Positions 25,145 to 37,260 of a stretch of 64,000 bases of DNA are shown one piece after another; the stretch's first letter is position 1; each line of letters begins with the position of its first letter. The position numbers and the translations under genes are program-made. The notes under the pieces are model-generated. The model saw only the letters and a program-made list of their open reading frames with translations, searched no databases and was not told the DNA's origin. Source of the DNA: Loxodes magnus (Eukaryota; Ciliophora; Karyorelictea; Loxodida; Loxodidae); assembly GCA_946699065.1 (NCBI GenBank), contig CAMPDV010000241.1, positions 365,005-429,004 of the forward strand, in the 5' to 3' direction.

Positions 25145-27658
25145 ATGGAAAAAAGAAAGTTAAATTGAATAATGTTTGAGAGTTTTATAAAAGATTGGAA
25201 AGATTTAAAGACAATTCTTATTAGAAGGAGTGAACAAATATAAAAATCAGGATAGTATTAAAGATATTTCAGGATAAGGAAAATTTATTTAATGCTAAGA
25301 AATTAAAAGTTAGGCTTTAATCTTCATCTTTTTTTTCCAAAAGTTAATAAAATTTTATGAATAGAAGCTTATCAATTAAAGTTCTAATCTAATAGAAAAT
25401 AATTGAAATAAAATTAACAAAAGTGTAAATAATATTAATTTTATTTAGATAATTTGAGAAGATTTTTGTAGATGAAGATAAAATATACTTAGAATAAAAT
25501 AATTCTTTGAGGTTAGTAGAAAGATTAATTTTAATAATAATAAAAATAAAAAAATGTAAATAGAAAGAAGAAAAAATTAACAAAGCTTAAATGGTTTTTC
25601 AAATAAAGGATTTTAATATAAAATTAGAATAAAATATATTAAACTAAGTAACTAATTAAAAACCTTTGCAAAATAAATAAAATTCAAAGAATGAGAAGAA
25701 TTTCTGGAACTAAAATTGTAAATGTTAATAGAATAGCTTACTCTTAAATTATACTGAAGGTTTTTAAAATTAAAAAATTGATATATCTAAGAATAAAGAT
25801 AGATAATGCTTATATTTAATTAACACCGCAAAATAGTAGATAGATACGGATTAAAAAAATAAGCTCATTAAATTTAGGAATTTTAACTTTATAAAAGAAA
25901 CTAATTTCTTAAAATCCTTAGATCTTGCTAAGTTACTCATTAAATTCTAAAAGATGAAGACTTGAAAAGAAAAAGTAATGAATAAATCAATAATTTCAAA
26001 AAAGTTGAGAGAAAATGATAATTTCTTAATTTAAAAATGATATTTGCAGAATAAAGCATGTCTAAATTTTATTGATATCTGATCTCTTAAAGTTAAGCGA
26101 ATTTTAATAAAGTATAAGTGAAGATTCGAAATTAAAGTATCAATTGATCAACTTAAAAATTGGACCAAGAAAATTAAATTCAAAAGATTATATCATTAAT
26201 GAAAAATGTAATCAATATCACAGAGTAAAGAATAAAATCAGAGAATATTATTTTGAAAATCACTTCTAACATTAAACTCAAAACTATTCGATTCATTTAA
26301 GAATATATAAGCAAAGCCTCGCTTTCAGAGTAAAAACCATTCGAAATGAAATCATGCCACCAAGTTTCTAAAAATAAAATAAAATAAAGAAATAATAAAA
26401 AGAAACAGAATTAGAAAACCAAGGAACAAAGGTTATTCCAAATAAATAGCACTGGATAAAACTAAAATTTTCAGAAAAAGGATAAAATTAATAAAAATTG
26501 AATTATTAGATAAAATTTAATAGTAACTACAAGAAAAACAATAAAATGTTTAAATAAGCATCAATATCTAAAAATAAAATTTTATTTATTCTAACTCAAA
26601 GTTAAATTTATAAATATTTAATTTGGCTAATAAAGCTTTAATCGTCTTTCATTTAGATATAATTAAATTTGAGGTTTTATTAATTTTCTTTTAATACTCA
26701 AATAAAGATTAACTTATCAAAAAGATATCACTTATAATAATTTATTTTTTACATAAATCTAATAGATTTAATTAAGTAAATCCATCTAATGCTTTTAGAT
26801 AATATTTTAATTTTAATTGAGATTGTTAAATTAAAATATCTAATTATTATGCTCTTTTAGTTTATCAAACATTTAACTTTTAAAAGACTGTTTTATATGA
26901 AAAATTAGAATATAGTTATTTATTCTTTTTAGTAAAGCTAAAAAATGTTTTCGGTAATATAATTATCTCATAACTTGACTTTAAGAAATGATACTCAGAA
27001 TTAAAAAATAATATTACTACAAATGCTTTCTAACTTAAATATTTCTTTCAACCAGCTTGGTTTTAAAGGTAATTTGCTTTATTCCTAAAACTTTATTCTA
27101 GTATGCTAGATTAAAAAAAACTATCAATCATTAAATGATTTAACTCTTAAGTAGAAGTCAGAAGTGAAAATTAAAGCTTTAACTAAAATAATAAATATTT
27201 AATCAAATAACTTGATAAATGAACTTAAGATAAAATTAGATTAAAAAGAATAAAAATATAATTTTATTAACTTTTAATACACTTTGCTGTTTCTCTTTAT
27301 TTTGATATTCGATGAGTTCTAATAAATTAAGTTTTAAGCATTTTTCTACTAAAAGGTAATTTCTTTAGTAAGTACTAAAGAATAAAAAATTTACTTTTAG
27401 TTGAATGATTAAAAATCCTTTTTATTGAAGTAGAAACTTTTGAATAAAAATCTTAATAGAATAATAATCAATATAAATATCTAGAGGCTTGAAGATAGAA
27501 TTGAATAAAAAGTAGTTAAGCACTTCTTTAATAGTAAACTATAATAAGAATTTTTATTTGTTAAGTTATTTTCTCTTAATTTTTACCTTTGTTAAAATAA
27601 ATTAAAGCACTGTCTTTGTTTCTATAACTTAAATAAATTTATTAATTCTTGCTCATGA
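25145..27658 (+). CDS. Large Gln/Asn/Lys-rich protein of unknown function (837 aa)
   Basis: ATG at 25145 and TGA at 27656 are in the same frame. With UAA/UAG = Gln the frame is continuous. In-frame TGAs in the first third (for example RWRLEKKKQW near 25955) would be Trp. From about 26010 to 27655, roughly 1.6 kb, I find no in-frame TGA, far fewer than expected by chance at this composition. The middle contains well-mixed sequence such as LKYQLINLKIGPRKLNSKDY, and the last third is rich in Asn, Leu, Ile and Gln. I recognise no domain or signal peptide. If the TGA at 25955 is a true stop, the region is two ORFs. Real coding is likely; the extent is less certain. Confidence 0.5.
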
Positions 27659-27983
27659 CTCAATTTTATCTGGCTATTATTAAACTAAAATAGTTAAGTT
27701 AAATAGTGAAAAAATTAGATAATTATGAATAAAGCTTCATTTATAAAATTGCGATTACTTCAATTAAAATATTAAGCATTTCATTCTTTTTTGTTTTCTA
27801 AAATATAAAAAGAAGGCTTGCTGCTTTTATATAAAAAATGAAAAGCAAAACAACTAAGATTAACAAAAATAATTGACTAGAAGAAAATAACATAAAAAGA
27901 TAAATAATCAGTTCAAAAATATTAAATAGGATTTAGCTAATCCCATAGCTAGAAAATTAGAATTAAATACTATAAGTTTTTAA

Positions 27984-27999
27984 ATAATTGCAGGATAAT
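27984..27999 (+). repeat. Target-site duplication, left, of 314-bp element copy 1
   Basis: ATAATTGCAGGATAAT, exactly repeated at 28314-28329. Confidence 0.85.
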
Positions 28000-28313
28000 T
28001 AATTAATTTCAACTAAAAAAGTTTTTTGGACCGGAAACTCCTTTCCGATTGCACGACCCGACGCTCTCTTTTTATGGAATAACGGGGATATCCTGTTGTG
28101 CTCCAGGCACAGCTGTTAGGGAGCTCTATCGCTATGAGCACCCAGGCTTCAAGCCCCTACCAAGAGCGGATAATCTCAAAGATAGCGTTCCCTTCAGAAA
28201 ATGACTCTGACCAGGGACTTTCTCAACGACAGGAAAGGAACTTGTTCCTACCCATAAAACCAGAAAGCGTTGTCACGAAGGTCATTCTAAGCTCCCACCA
28301 TCTTTCAATTATT
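28000..28313 (-). mobile_element. 314-bp SINE-like structured-RNA element, copy 1
   Basis: A GC-richer insert bounded by a 16-bp direct repeat. On the minus strand it begins RATAAYTGAAAGATGGTGG, ends TTTTTTAGTTGAAATTAATTA, and is exactly 314 bp, as are copies 2 and 3. It has no terminal inverted repeats and no poly-A, so a retroposed SINE-like element with an AT tail is the best fit. Hairpins: CGGAAA-GGAG-TTTCCG near the 3' end, GTGC-CTGGA-GCAC, GGAAC-AA-GTTCC, and long-range AATGAC/GTCATT. The short + strand ORF at 28098-28328 is incidental. Copy 1 is much closer to copy 3 than to copy 2. Confidence 0.8.
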
Positions 28314-28329
28314 ATAATTGCAGGATAAT
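28314..28329 (+). repeat. Target-site duplication, right, of 314-bp element copy 1
   Basis: Second copy of ATAATTGCAGGATAAT. Confidence 0.85.
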
Positions 28330-29260
28330 ATAAACTCTTTTATTTGATAGTAAATTTCTCTTAATTGGTAAAACATTAATAGACATAAAATTTTTAAATT
28401 GACAACATTACTAAAAAGTTCTTCAATTAAAATCATTTTAAACTAATTTTCTTCATAAATATGAATTTTATAAATAGATAACTACTAAAATAAATTAAAT
28501 GCAATTTCCAATAAATTATCTAAGAAACTTATAATAATTTTTATTAGTTTAAAAAGTAGAACTTCTTTATAAACATAACTATCTTTAATAATTTTTATAG
28601 AAGATTCATACAATTCATTTCACATTTATATTTTACCTTTAGTATAATAAAGCTAATACTAATTTTAAAACCCAACTAAATAGACTACCTTCATTTTATT
28701 AATTTAATTTTTTTAAGGAAAATTAAGAAGATTAAATGTTCATGTTTATTTATGAAATCACTTCTTCTTGGCTAGTGTTCCTTTAGCGGGTGCAGCTTCC
28801 TTCTTAGGTGCCCTTTATTTTTATATTAATAAATTTAAAAATAAAAAAAGATTTTCTTAATAGTGTATGGAATTAAATATACAATAAGGAAAATATTTAA
28901 AATAATTAATTTAATATTATTTCTTACATTCAAATATATAATGCTTAATAGATTAATTGTAATTTGGTACTTAATATTATAAAATTAAATATTCTATATA
29001 TATTCCTTTTTAAACTAGGTATCTATATTAAGCTTTACTATTTCAGTTTATCTAATTATTATAGAAGTAAGTTATTTACAAAGGCGGTAGTTTATGCGAT
29101 TGTTATGTATATAAAATAGTAAAGTGATAATTAATATTAGAGAGTGTTGTAGCATTTTAAATTATTATTTAAATAATAGAAAAATAGATATTGTTATTAG
29201 CATTTATAGCTTTATTATATAAGAGAGATTATTTAAAGCATTCAGAAAAATAGTTTATAA
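28330..29260. other. AT-rich spacer with a short basic coding-like fragment
   Basis: At 28757-28813 the minus strand reads APKKEAAPAKGTLAKKK followed by TGA. This resembles the basic N-terminus of ribosomal protein eS25, in which a Trp follows the Lys run, but no further similarity follows. It may be a gene fragment or a terminal exon of a basic protein. The rest is featureless AT sequence. Confidence 0.3.
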
Positions 29261-29333
29261 GCCGGTTTAGCTCAGTCGGTAGAGCGCCAGCCTTTTAAGC
29301 TGGTGGTCAAGGGTTCAAGTCCCTTAGTCGGCG
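29261..29333 (+). tRNA. tRNA-Lys (anticodon UUU)
   Basis: A complete 73-nt cloverleaf. Acceptor GCCGGTT pairs with AGTCGGC (two G-U) with discriminator G; D arm GCTC-AGTCGGTA-GAGC; anticodon arm CCAGC-CTTTTAA-GCTGG with UUU at 34-36; T arm AAGGG-TTCAAGT-CCCTT. No intron, no encoded CCA, and TTTTTT directly follows (29334-29339) as Pol III terminator. A and B boxes are canonical, in contrast with the satellite modules. Confidence 0.97.
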
Positions 29334-29639
29334 TTTTTTCTAGAAATCTTATATTAAATTATGATTTAAACATTATAAAAACTAGTTTTCCTTAAATAAA
29401 CTAAAGATATTAAACTTATTACTATTTAAGTAAAAGATTACTATTAATTACTAATTAATAGTAATAGTAAACTTATTTATAATTCATTTCACTAAGCAAA
29501 TACTTTAAATATATTCCATATATTTATTAGTAAGGTTAAACTTTGGCATAGAGAATTAAAATATTTTATTTTCATATCGCTAGCAAGATTTATTAATTAG
29601 TTAATTAGAATTTAATATGTTTTTACCATATTTCAAATA

Positions 29640-31990
29640 GGCAATAAAAAAGGTTTTGCTACTTCCATCTAAATAATCTTGATTCAATTTTCTTTAATCA
29701 CTTTCTTCTTCGCTTGCTCACTAACCAAATTGTTCAAATAACTCTCCTATTTGTTAATCATTTTAATCTAAAATTTAATTTCTTCTGTGAAGCAACTTTA
29801 AATGAAAATGTTTAATTCTTTAGACAATTTATTAAAGTTATCTTAGAGTAGGGAAGTTAAGATTATTGTAGATTTGGTTGTAAATTATAAGTTCTAGTGA
29901 ATCCTAATTCCTAAAATCTTTAAATTATTCTATTAAATATTGTAGAGCTTCACATTAAGAAATATTCTAATAGGTATCTTATTCTCCGCAAAAGCAAATT
30001 TCAGATTGTTTTATTTAAAGTTTCTTTATTTCAAATCTTACTAAAAATTGTAACTAAAGGTCCTTAATTTGTAAATTGATACTTTTTCTCGAATCATTGT
30101 TTTGTTTAATATTGTGTAAGTATAAGTTGGAAATTTCTGTTAATAAATGCAATTATCATAATATTCAAAATAAATGAGTATAGTAGGCATTGCACTCATC
30201 CTTCCTATTTCATCTTAATAAAATGTTTATTCTATTTTATTTCAAATTTTGTTTAGATATTATTTGCTGCTACTAGTATCTTTAAGGTAAATTTGAAAAT
30301 GTTAAGCTGTTTATATAAAATTATTGAAATATTTAAGTTACTGTTTTTTATTGTTAAAAAGAAATGATACATCAAAGTTGGGATCCATTTAAGATTAATT
30401 ATAAAGCTTTAAATAGAATTTGAAATACCTCATTTCAATATTATATTCAAAAGGTAACAAATTCAATTCAATAAACCAAGATTCATTAAAGTAGAATTAG
30501 GACTTTGTAAAGCACATCTTGCTACTTTTTTTTAGCTAGTGATTATATCATGTCTTATTCTTTACACCCCAAAGAATAAGCCAAGAAATAATTTCTATCC
30601 CCTACTCTAGCTTTAATAGTATAAACGTTAGAAAAGTCTATCTAAAGTTCTAAGGAGTAATAATTTGGTATTTAGATAATTTTTAAACAGATCCTGTTAT
30701 TTATTTTTTGTACTTTGTCGAAACTTTTTAGCAATGATCTTTATAGTTTTCATTTTCATTAATAGCATATCTTAGATAGGCAACTTTTTTTGATATTCAA
30801 ATTTACTAATTATTTAATTTTAAATTAAAGTCTAAAATTTTCATGCTTTTAGTTCTTACTCCTAAAGCAGATATATTGACATTTTTAAGCATTTATAGTC
30901 AATTTAACTCAACCAAATGCTTCACATGTAGCCTAAATTAATAAGTTCATACTATCTTCATCAGACAGTAATAACAGATCATCTATCCAAACTTTGGAAA
31001 CAAATAAAAGGCCACTAATTTTAAAACAAAGTTTTTTTTAAGTTTCCAAATATCTATTGCAATTTAAATGAAAAGAACTGGACCATATAAACTTCCTTCT
31101 AAAACCCATTGATGTAATTCAAGTTTTTCGATAATGTTCCGTTTAAAAGAAATCTAACGCTTAGATGAGAATAAAATGATTTGAGACATTTTATTAGAGC
31201 AAGAGGGAACTTAATTCTACGTAAATATCTAAATAGAAAATTTTTGCTAATGAAATAGAACATTTTTTCTACATCTATAAGAGTAGCAAAAGGATGTTTT
31301 CCTCCTCCTCATCTTCTGTGTAAGTCAATAATTGCTTATAAAGTTCAAACTTGATGTAATTTTTATCACTTCTTTAAAAATCCTTGCTATGAAGGGAATA
31401 TGATCTTACGCTCATAAATTTATCCATAACTTCTTTAAGTGATTATTTTATCATATATATTGAGAATAATGCTTATAAGAGCAATTGGTCTTCAATTCTT
31501 TCGATTACTCTTTGATCCTCTTTTATAAATTGGAAGGATTCTAACTTATTTGAGTTAATTTGAAATTGTATATTTTCTTAATATATTATTCATAAACTTT
31601 TTAAAGTACTTCATAAAATTCATTATAGCATATTTGATGAGTTCGGCTTTGATACCATCTGATTCTGATTCTTTATTATTAGCCAATTTCCTGATAGCTT
31701 ATTTGCATTCTTGTAAGCTTTTAAAATAAATTCTTACTAATAAGGAGCTTTATGTTATTTCACAAAATCAAAATTTTAAAAAATTTTATAGATTTTTATG
31801 TTAAAGTTCTTCAACTCTTCTTCCTCAATATTAGTATGCTTATTAAAAACATTATCTTCTCAGTTATTTACAAATTAAGAAACAATTTCAAAATTCATAT
31901 ACATATTGTTTCTTTTTCTTGGATTTAAGAGTCTTCTTGCTTATTAAAAGCTTTTAGAAGATCGTTAGTTCATTATTTCTCTATCTTCTT
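29640..31990 (-). pseudogene. Non-LTR (LINE) reverse transcriptase, decayed
   Basis: Minus-strand RT motifs appear in order. KLANNKESESDGIKAELIKY and RILPIYKRGSKSNRKN are followed by [TGA]RPIALISIILNIYDKII (the NWRPI motif, Trp = TGA at 31492-31494). Next come EGSLYGPVLFI and the catalytic block VWIDDLLLLSDE, whose two Asp lie near 30978-30983, then INAQKCQ. The spacing fits an RVT_1 domain of a LINE that copies its own RNA by target-primed synthesis. Frames change between motifs, so it is not intact. The 3' end is not defined. No endonuclease domain was recognised. A source of RT would explain the 314-bp elements, though no link in sequence was found. Confidence 0.7.
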
Positions 31991-32260
31991 TGGCTTTTAA
32001 CTAAACAGTTGAAAAGTTCCATTTCTTTACAGCCTTATCATCAATTCCCAATACAATTCATTTCTGGTCACTTGATATCGCTACAGATAGTATAAGATTC
32101 ATACGTCCCTACAAATTATTCTTTAAATAACCATTTGTAACTTCCCATATCTTTATTGTAGTATCATAACTTCCCGATACGATAAAGTTTTTTTGGAGGA
32201 AAAGGCAAAAGATCATACAGAAATCCAATGTACCTACATAATTTGATCTGAATATAAAGA
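31991..32260 (-). pseudogene. WD40-repeat protein fragment
   Basis: The minus strand reads one WD40 blade and the start of the next: HWISV[TGA]SFAFSS, then, after a 1-nt shift, FIVSGSYDTTIKIWEV and SVAISSDQK[TGA]IVLGIDDKAVKKWNF. The two UGAs sit where WD40 repeats commonly have Trp (VWS) and a hydrophobic/Trp residue, and an in-frame TAG reads as Gln. WD40 propellers are protein-interaction scaffolds with 4-8 blades. Only about two are present, abutting the LINE, so this is a gene fragment, possibly truncated by the LINE insertion. Confidence 0.6.
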
Positions 32261-33059
32261 ATTACCTTTAGTTTAGTCCTATTTTATTATTTTTGAAAGT
32301 TTAAAAAAACATAAGTTAGATAAGATTTCATATTTAGAAAGAAGAATCAGAATTCTACCTAAGGAGTCATTTCGTTATCTTAAAAATTTTCGTAAATAAA
32401 TACTTTTATTAAATTGTATTTCTTTAGTTTCCATATTAATTTAATAGCTTACTTTAATAATTGCTCAATTATAGTAACTCATATTATTAATTGAAAATGA
32501 TTTACCAGACTTAATTTAATTGAAATAAAGTATTTAAATAATTAATTTACTAATTATACTTACAAATGAATTATCATTAAACCATAATTTTAAATTTAAT
32601 CCTTTTAATTAATCTAAATATAGAAATAATATTTTAACTCTTATTTTCTTTATATTTTCACTATAATTTTCATATTAACAAAATTAAATAAAATTAATTA
32701 TCATTGTGATTTTTAATTTTTGTTATAAGCAAAACTGTTTTAAAATTAGTTTAAATAGATATATGATTTGTTTATTTTGAAATAAGCGATTTTTATATAA
32801 ATTAAATAGAATAATATTCTATACAATAATCAATGAAAAAGTTACTAACATTAATTACATAAAAAATGCTTTAATATTAAATAAAATATACTTAATAGTA
32901 AATATTTTATAATCTATTTTTAGTAAACTAATTTTAGGAAAAAACTAATACTTAAAATTAATTTTTTAGTTATAGCTTAAATTATTTACTGCTAAGTTTT
33001 AATTTTATTAATTATTCGAAGCTTTTACTTTTTTTATTTCATTGGTAATTAATTATAAT
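32261..33059. other. AT-rich spacer
   Basis: About 0.8 kb of A/T-rich sequence with no RNA, repeat or protein motif recognised. Confidence 0.5.
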
Positions 33060-33710
33060 ATCCTATTGAATAGCTCTCTGCTTCTTATAATTGCACTCTT
33101 CGAGTTACTTCTTCCAAAATACAACATTCAAAGAAAATATGTTCAATTATTTGTTGTATTTTGTTCTTGAAATAATTAATTCCGAAGCAAGCCGACAGAT
33201 ATTATCAACTTGTCTCTTTAATTCTGTAGATGAGGATTTAATTCTTATCTCGATAATCCGAAATCAGTAATCTTAACTCTCAATTCGGAATCCAACAAAG
33301 TGTTTTTACTCTTCATATCCCAGAAATATTTTTCTAATGTATATAATAACTTAATATTATTTACACACTTATTTATTAACGTAATTTCCAAGATTTTTCC
33401 TTAGGAATATGTAATAAATGTAGTAAACTTTAAGATAATAATTCCATTACTAATATAGGAAAGATTAACAATATCCATACAACATTATTATATTCGAATG
33501 CCTTATTAAATAAGTCAACGCTATCTCTATACTCCAAATACTGTATTGCTAATTAATTTATATTTTGATTATGCAACTTTTTATCGTAAACTCTATACTC
33601 CCTTATATAAATCCCTTGCAAATAATTCCAAACAAATCTAAACTTATTCTTCTAATTTTTTAGACTTTGGAGTCTTAAACAATGTAACTTTAATTGAAGT
33701 CTAAACTATT
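33060..33710 (-). pseudogene. Protein kinase (TKL/Ser-Thr type), decayed
   Basis: Kinase subdomains can be followed on the minus strand in order: HSNIIMLYGYCQSF (alphaC-beta4 region), ILVMELLSQSLLHLLHIPKE (hinge and alphaD), SVQIILSYYIHQKNI (alphaE), DMKSKNTLLDSELRVKITDF (catalytic loop and beta8) and GLSRQE (DFG motif). The HRD triad reads FWD and the frame shifts at least twice, including between the alphaE helix and the catalytic loop. The activation-segment APE is degraded (ASEL). The ATP-binding Gly loop and Lys were not found. The K-S-x-N and DFGLSR forms suggest a TKL-like kinase. As written it cannot be an active enzyme. Confidence 0.65.
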
Positions 33711-34164
33711 TATAAATTTAATTAAATTTAAACTTTCAAAAAAATAATATAGCAGAACACAAAAATAAGAATTACTAAAATTTATATTTATTTAGGATTT
33801 AGAAATAATAATCATTTGTTTATTTAAATTTTTATAAATATTTATATTAAAAATAATTTATAGTACAACAAAAAATAAATAAAATTCATTATTTAAAAAT
33901 TATTTAAGTTTATTAAAAACAGATTAGGAAATAAAAAAGAAATTTACTTTAATATTAATATTAATTTTATTATTAAACCTAAATGAGAAAAAAATAATTT
34001 TTATAGCAGTAAATTTTTTTTAATTAAAGCATTAAATTTCTAGTTAATCTTTTATAAAGAATACAAATTTTATTTAAAAATATAAATTTAAACTTTTTTT
34101 ATTATTATTTTTAATTATAAATAAATGTGTGAGAGTAATCTTTAATTAGGGAAACATTTCCTCT

Positions 34165-34713
34165 TCAAATTAAAGACGATAAAGTTTTATTGTTCTTTGG
34201 TAAATTGTTCATGTCTTCATCTGAGTCAATTTCAAACTGAGATGATTCTTCTTTCTCTTCAAAATGCTTGCAGCATTGTTCTTACATCTCTTGTTAATTT
34301 TCTCCAGTTTATCTAAATAAATTCTAAGACCATTGTTGTCCTTATAATTCTATTTATTTTATTGCTATTAATTACCATAATCCTATTTGATTAGTGTCTC
34401 AATTGAATCAATTAATGCTAGCTACTTTCTGTAAATACCTCCAAAGCAGTTACAATATAGCTTCTTGATGTTCAAAATTCTCTTCAATACTGCTCAATCT
34501 CTCTTTTTCACTTTAAGCATTACCTCCATATTGTCCAGTCTTTTGGCAACAATAGCAACGTTTTATTAAGGATTTGAAGTCAAAATTTTTTTTTAATTAT
34601 AATTTTTCTCTCAATTTCCATATTATCTATTTGAGGTTAGATTTTTATTTGGTAATATAGCTTCTTCCTTAATTTTCTATGTATACACTTCTTGTAATCA
34701 AATTTCCTTTCAT
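34165..34713 (-). CDS. Small protein with variant zinc knuckle (182 aa)
   Basis: ATG at 34713 and TGA at 34165-34167 share one uninterrupted frame. A basic N-terminus (MKGNLITRSVYIENQGRSY) leads to a knuckle CYCCQKTGQYGGNA, in which the usual His is Tyr and the last Cys is missing. Then come a helical Gln/Glu-rich region and an acidic C-terminus, FEIDSDEDMNNLPKNN. In-frame TGAs at SIN[W]FN[W]DTNQ read as Trp; TGG is also used (LLWRYL). Flanks are AT-rich on both sides. It may be a diverged relative of families A/B. Function unknown, RNA binding possible. Confidence 0.5.
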
Positions 34714-35144
34714 ATAGTCTTACTCAACTTCCTGGAAATATTAAATAATAATCATTTGATTTTAAAAATTAAAAATTTATATAATTAAATTAAAAAAATA
34801 ATATAATCTAAATATTAAAAATTTTATATCCATTTTAGAAGAAAATCAAAGAATATTTAATATTTAAACAAAAAAGGTAGAATGATTATAAAAACCAAAC
34901 TAATAAATAAAGAAATAACATTCTTTATTTAAAAAAGTCAATAAATAATAAATAAAGGCAAATATAAAAAAATGATAGTTAGGTATATAATCATAAGACT
35001 AAATTCACAAATAAATAATTAATATATGAGATATGAGATATCTCAAATTTATAAGCAAATTAAATAAAAAAACTTAACTAGAAGACTATTTTATGCAAAA
35101 ATTTATAATAATAATAATAGGATAAAATAAGTTTAGCAATTATT
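34714..35144. other. AT-rich spacer
   Basis: About 430 bp with A-runs and no recognisable feature. Confidence 0.5.
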
Positions 35145-36020
35145 GAGGATTTTCACCTCTTTATGCTGGCATCAATTTGCTCATGTGTTAAAAATAAAAT
35201 TTTAAAAGTCTCTCTTCATCTATCCTCCCATTGCTCATGTAATTTCCAATTCTATCTTCATTTCTAATCAGATTTTTTTTGTTGATTTATCCTAATTCAT
35301 TTAAATATAATCTCTCTCTGATTTGTCTCTACTTCATTTATTTTCTTCATCTGCTGTACTTGTATTATTCTTTATTTATTCCAATACTACGTCTTGAAAT
35401 TTTGGAATTTCTTGCAGCGTCTTCACAAGTGTTTTGTCGAATTGCAGTAGTAACAATTCTTCATTACTTTTTTTGGTTTAACCCTTGTCTTCATGTTGGT
35501 CTCTTCAATCATCATTGATCTCCCCTTTGTTCGTCTAGGTTCTTTTCTAATTTTTCCATTATGTTACTTGGATCAGATTGTTTCTTGAATTAATTTTAGG
35601 ATTAGTTATTCTAGTCATAGGATATGCTTCAGAAAGCGCTTAGTTCTCTTTCTTAGAAAATAAGTCTGGATTCTATTCCTTCCGCTAGGCTGAGATGCTC
35701 CATAAGCTTCTCGTTATCCTTCCTCAGTTTCCTAACCTCTGTTGGAGGTTTAGCACCACTTTGATGAGCTACTCCATGCTAATCTGACCAGAAGGATTAA
35801 ATTCTGACACCTCCTGGTGAAGAGCAGACTTCATCTGCTTTCTTGACTTTCCTCCGATGTAGGACTTATTACGTGAATTGCAAGCAAGGATTTCTTCTGC
35901 TCGTCATATCTGCTTGAATTTCAGGTTATTAAGATTAAGAAGAAGGTTAAGAAAAAGACGACTGGCCAAGATTGGATTCAGGTTTACTCTCCAACTTTTT
36001 GGATGTGGTGCAGAAACCTC
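35145..36020 (-). pseudogene. Gag-like zinc-knuckle coiled-coil protein, family A, copy 2
   Basis: The minus strand shows the family-A blocks: ALHQEVSEFNPSGQISMEQL, then TEVRKLRKDNEKLMEHL..ESRLIFQEREL, ALSEAYPMTRITNPKINSRN, the knuckle CYYCNSTKHL[TGA]RRC (CX2CX4HX4C with Trp as TGA) and the tail KFQNFKTQYWNKQ, where Trp is TGG (35381-35383). The tail continues as a long charged helix. Two frame changes separate the blocks; one lies at the same place as in copy 3, suggesting common descent. The 3' end has a small hairpin GAGG-TGAAAAT-CCTC (35145-35159, minus sense). Probably nucleic-acid-binding ORF1 of a retroelement; no RT is attached. Confidence 0.55.
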
Positions 36021-36644
36021 TTCTGAATCCTTCTCATTTTTAATTTATCAAAAAATCCATAAAATATAAAAATAAACAGAAGGTAGTTGAGAATATATTT
36101 TAGTCGCAAACTTTTTAACTACCGTTTCTAAAGTAAAAACTGATTCATAAAAATGAGATCGAGCAGATGCTTATAAAAATTCAGACAAAGAATTGCTTCT
36201 ATAATAAATTCCCTGTGAAATATATTTTCTTGAAAAAAATTACTGACCTTAATATAATGTAAGCAGAAGTTAATTAGCGAAAAGAAAACTGGAATAAATG
36301 CAAAAAATTTTGATAATTAAAAAAATAATTTCAGAATCTAGATAAGTATATAATCAATCATGTTCTTATAGTCAGTTATTTCAAAATAATCTAATTAATG
36401 TTTCAAAATAGAAATTATTTTCTATTTTATAAGTTTAAAAAGATTGATATTTTTAATTCTAAAACATTTTCACGTCTTTTGATTTTAGTTTTTAAAGCAT
36501 CAGGAAAAAATTAAATTTTTATGCATTTTATTTACTAAAGAATTTGGACAAATATCGTTTTTTATTAGCACATATTTATATTATATATAACTTCTAGATA
36601 AGTTAGGTCATAAGTATATAATAATAGGATATAAACTTTATTTT
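36021..36644. other. AT-rich stretch, no supported gene
   Basis: A + strand reading starting near 36153 (MRSSRCLQKF...) is possible but has no motif or paralogue. Otherwise nothing distinctive. Confidence 0.35.
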
Positions 36645-37260
36645 TCATCTAATTTAGTATAAATTAAGATAAAAAGATCTTTATTATTTGAAAGAATATC
36701 CTATGCTAGTATTCGAGAAAAAATTTAATAATTCTTGATCATTACTTAATCTATGTGCTTGCTCTAATATCATTTCTACTGTCATTTAAAAGAAATCTTC
36801 CACATTTTATCCTTTTTTTGCTGATGTTTTAAAAAAGGAATTTTTCGCTGCTATGCTAATTCAAAACCTTCTTCATAAGAAACTTCTCTATCATATCTTT
36901 TATCTATCTTATTTCCAACTAAAATAAAGCAAGTTTGAGGTTTTACTCATTTTCTAATATTTAAATATTAATCCTGTATTAATTGAAAGGATTTATAATT
37001 AGAAATATCATAAAGTAAAGTAACTGTTACATACGTTAATAGTACCTTCTTGAAATAGATTAATATCTTTAAGCTCCTTTTGAGTTTAAAATTCTTAGTA
37101 AAACTTTTGTTTATTAAATCTTCATCAAACACTGCTTAAAATAAATGCCAACTGAAATGTAATCTTTATTATTTTCGAATTCTAATTTTTCGAATCTCCT
37201 CATCAAACTTTTAGATCCTGCATTACTTAATTCATTTAAAGAAAGTTGAAATAAAGGAGC
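36645..37260 (-). pseudogene. Rab-family small GTPase, decayed
   Basis: The minus strand follows a Rab from P-loop to C-terminus. LSNAGSKSLMRRF is a damaged GxxxxGKS loop. YISVGIYFK is the switch I/beta2 region. LRILNSKGAQRYQSISRRYY has lost WDTAG. LLYDISNYKSFQLIQD and ILVGNKIDKRYDREVSYEEG carry the intact NKxD guanine motif. KTSAKKGQNVEDFFQMTVEM contains the SAK motif. Trp of the IRK-W-VKP helix is TGA (36947-36949). A 1-nt shift in a T6 run precedes KTSAKKG. No C-terminal prenylation Cys is visible. The key P-loop and switch II residues are lost, so this is a pseudogene of a vesicle-trafficking GTPase. Confidence 0.75.

Noticed and set aside
28000..28313. RNase MRP/P RNA identity, because of GAGAAAGTCCCTGG
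   Set aside because: Resembles the 5' conserved block of MRP/P, but no complementary CR-V partner for a P4 helix was found in any copy.
28098..28328. Protein-coding ORFs across the 314-bp elements (also 46938-47159)
   Set aside because: The frames extend past the element edges by chance, copy 2 does not conserve them, and the paired substitutions favour RNA structure over protein.
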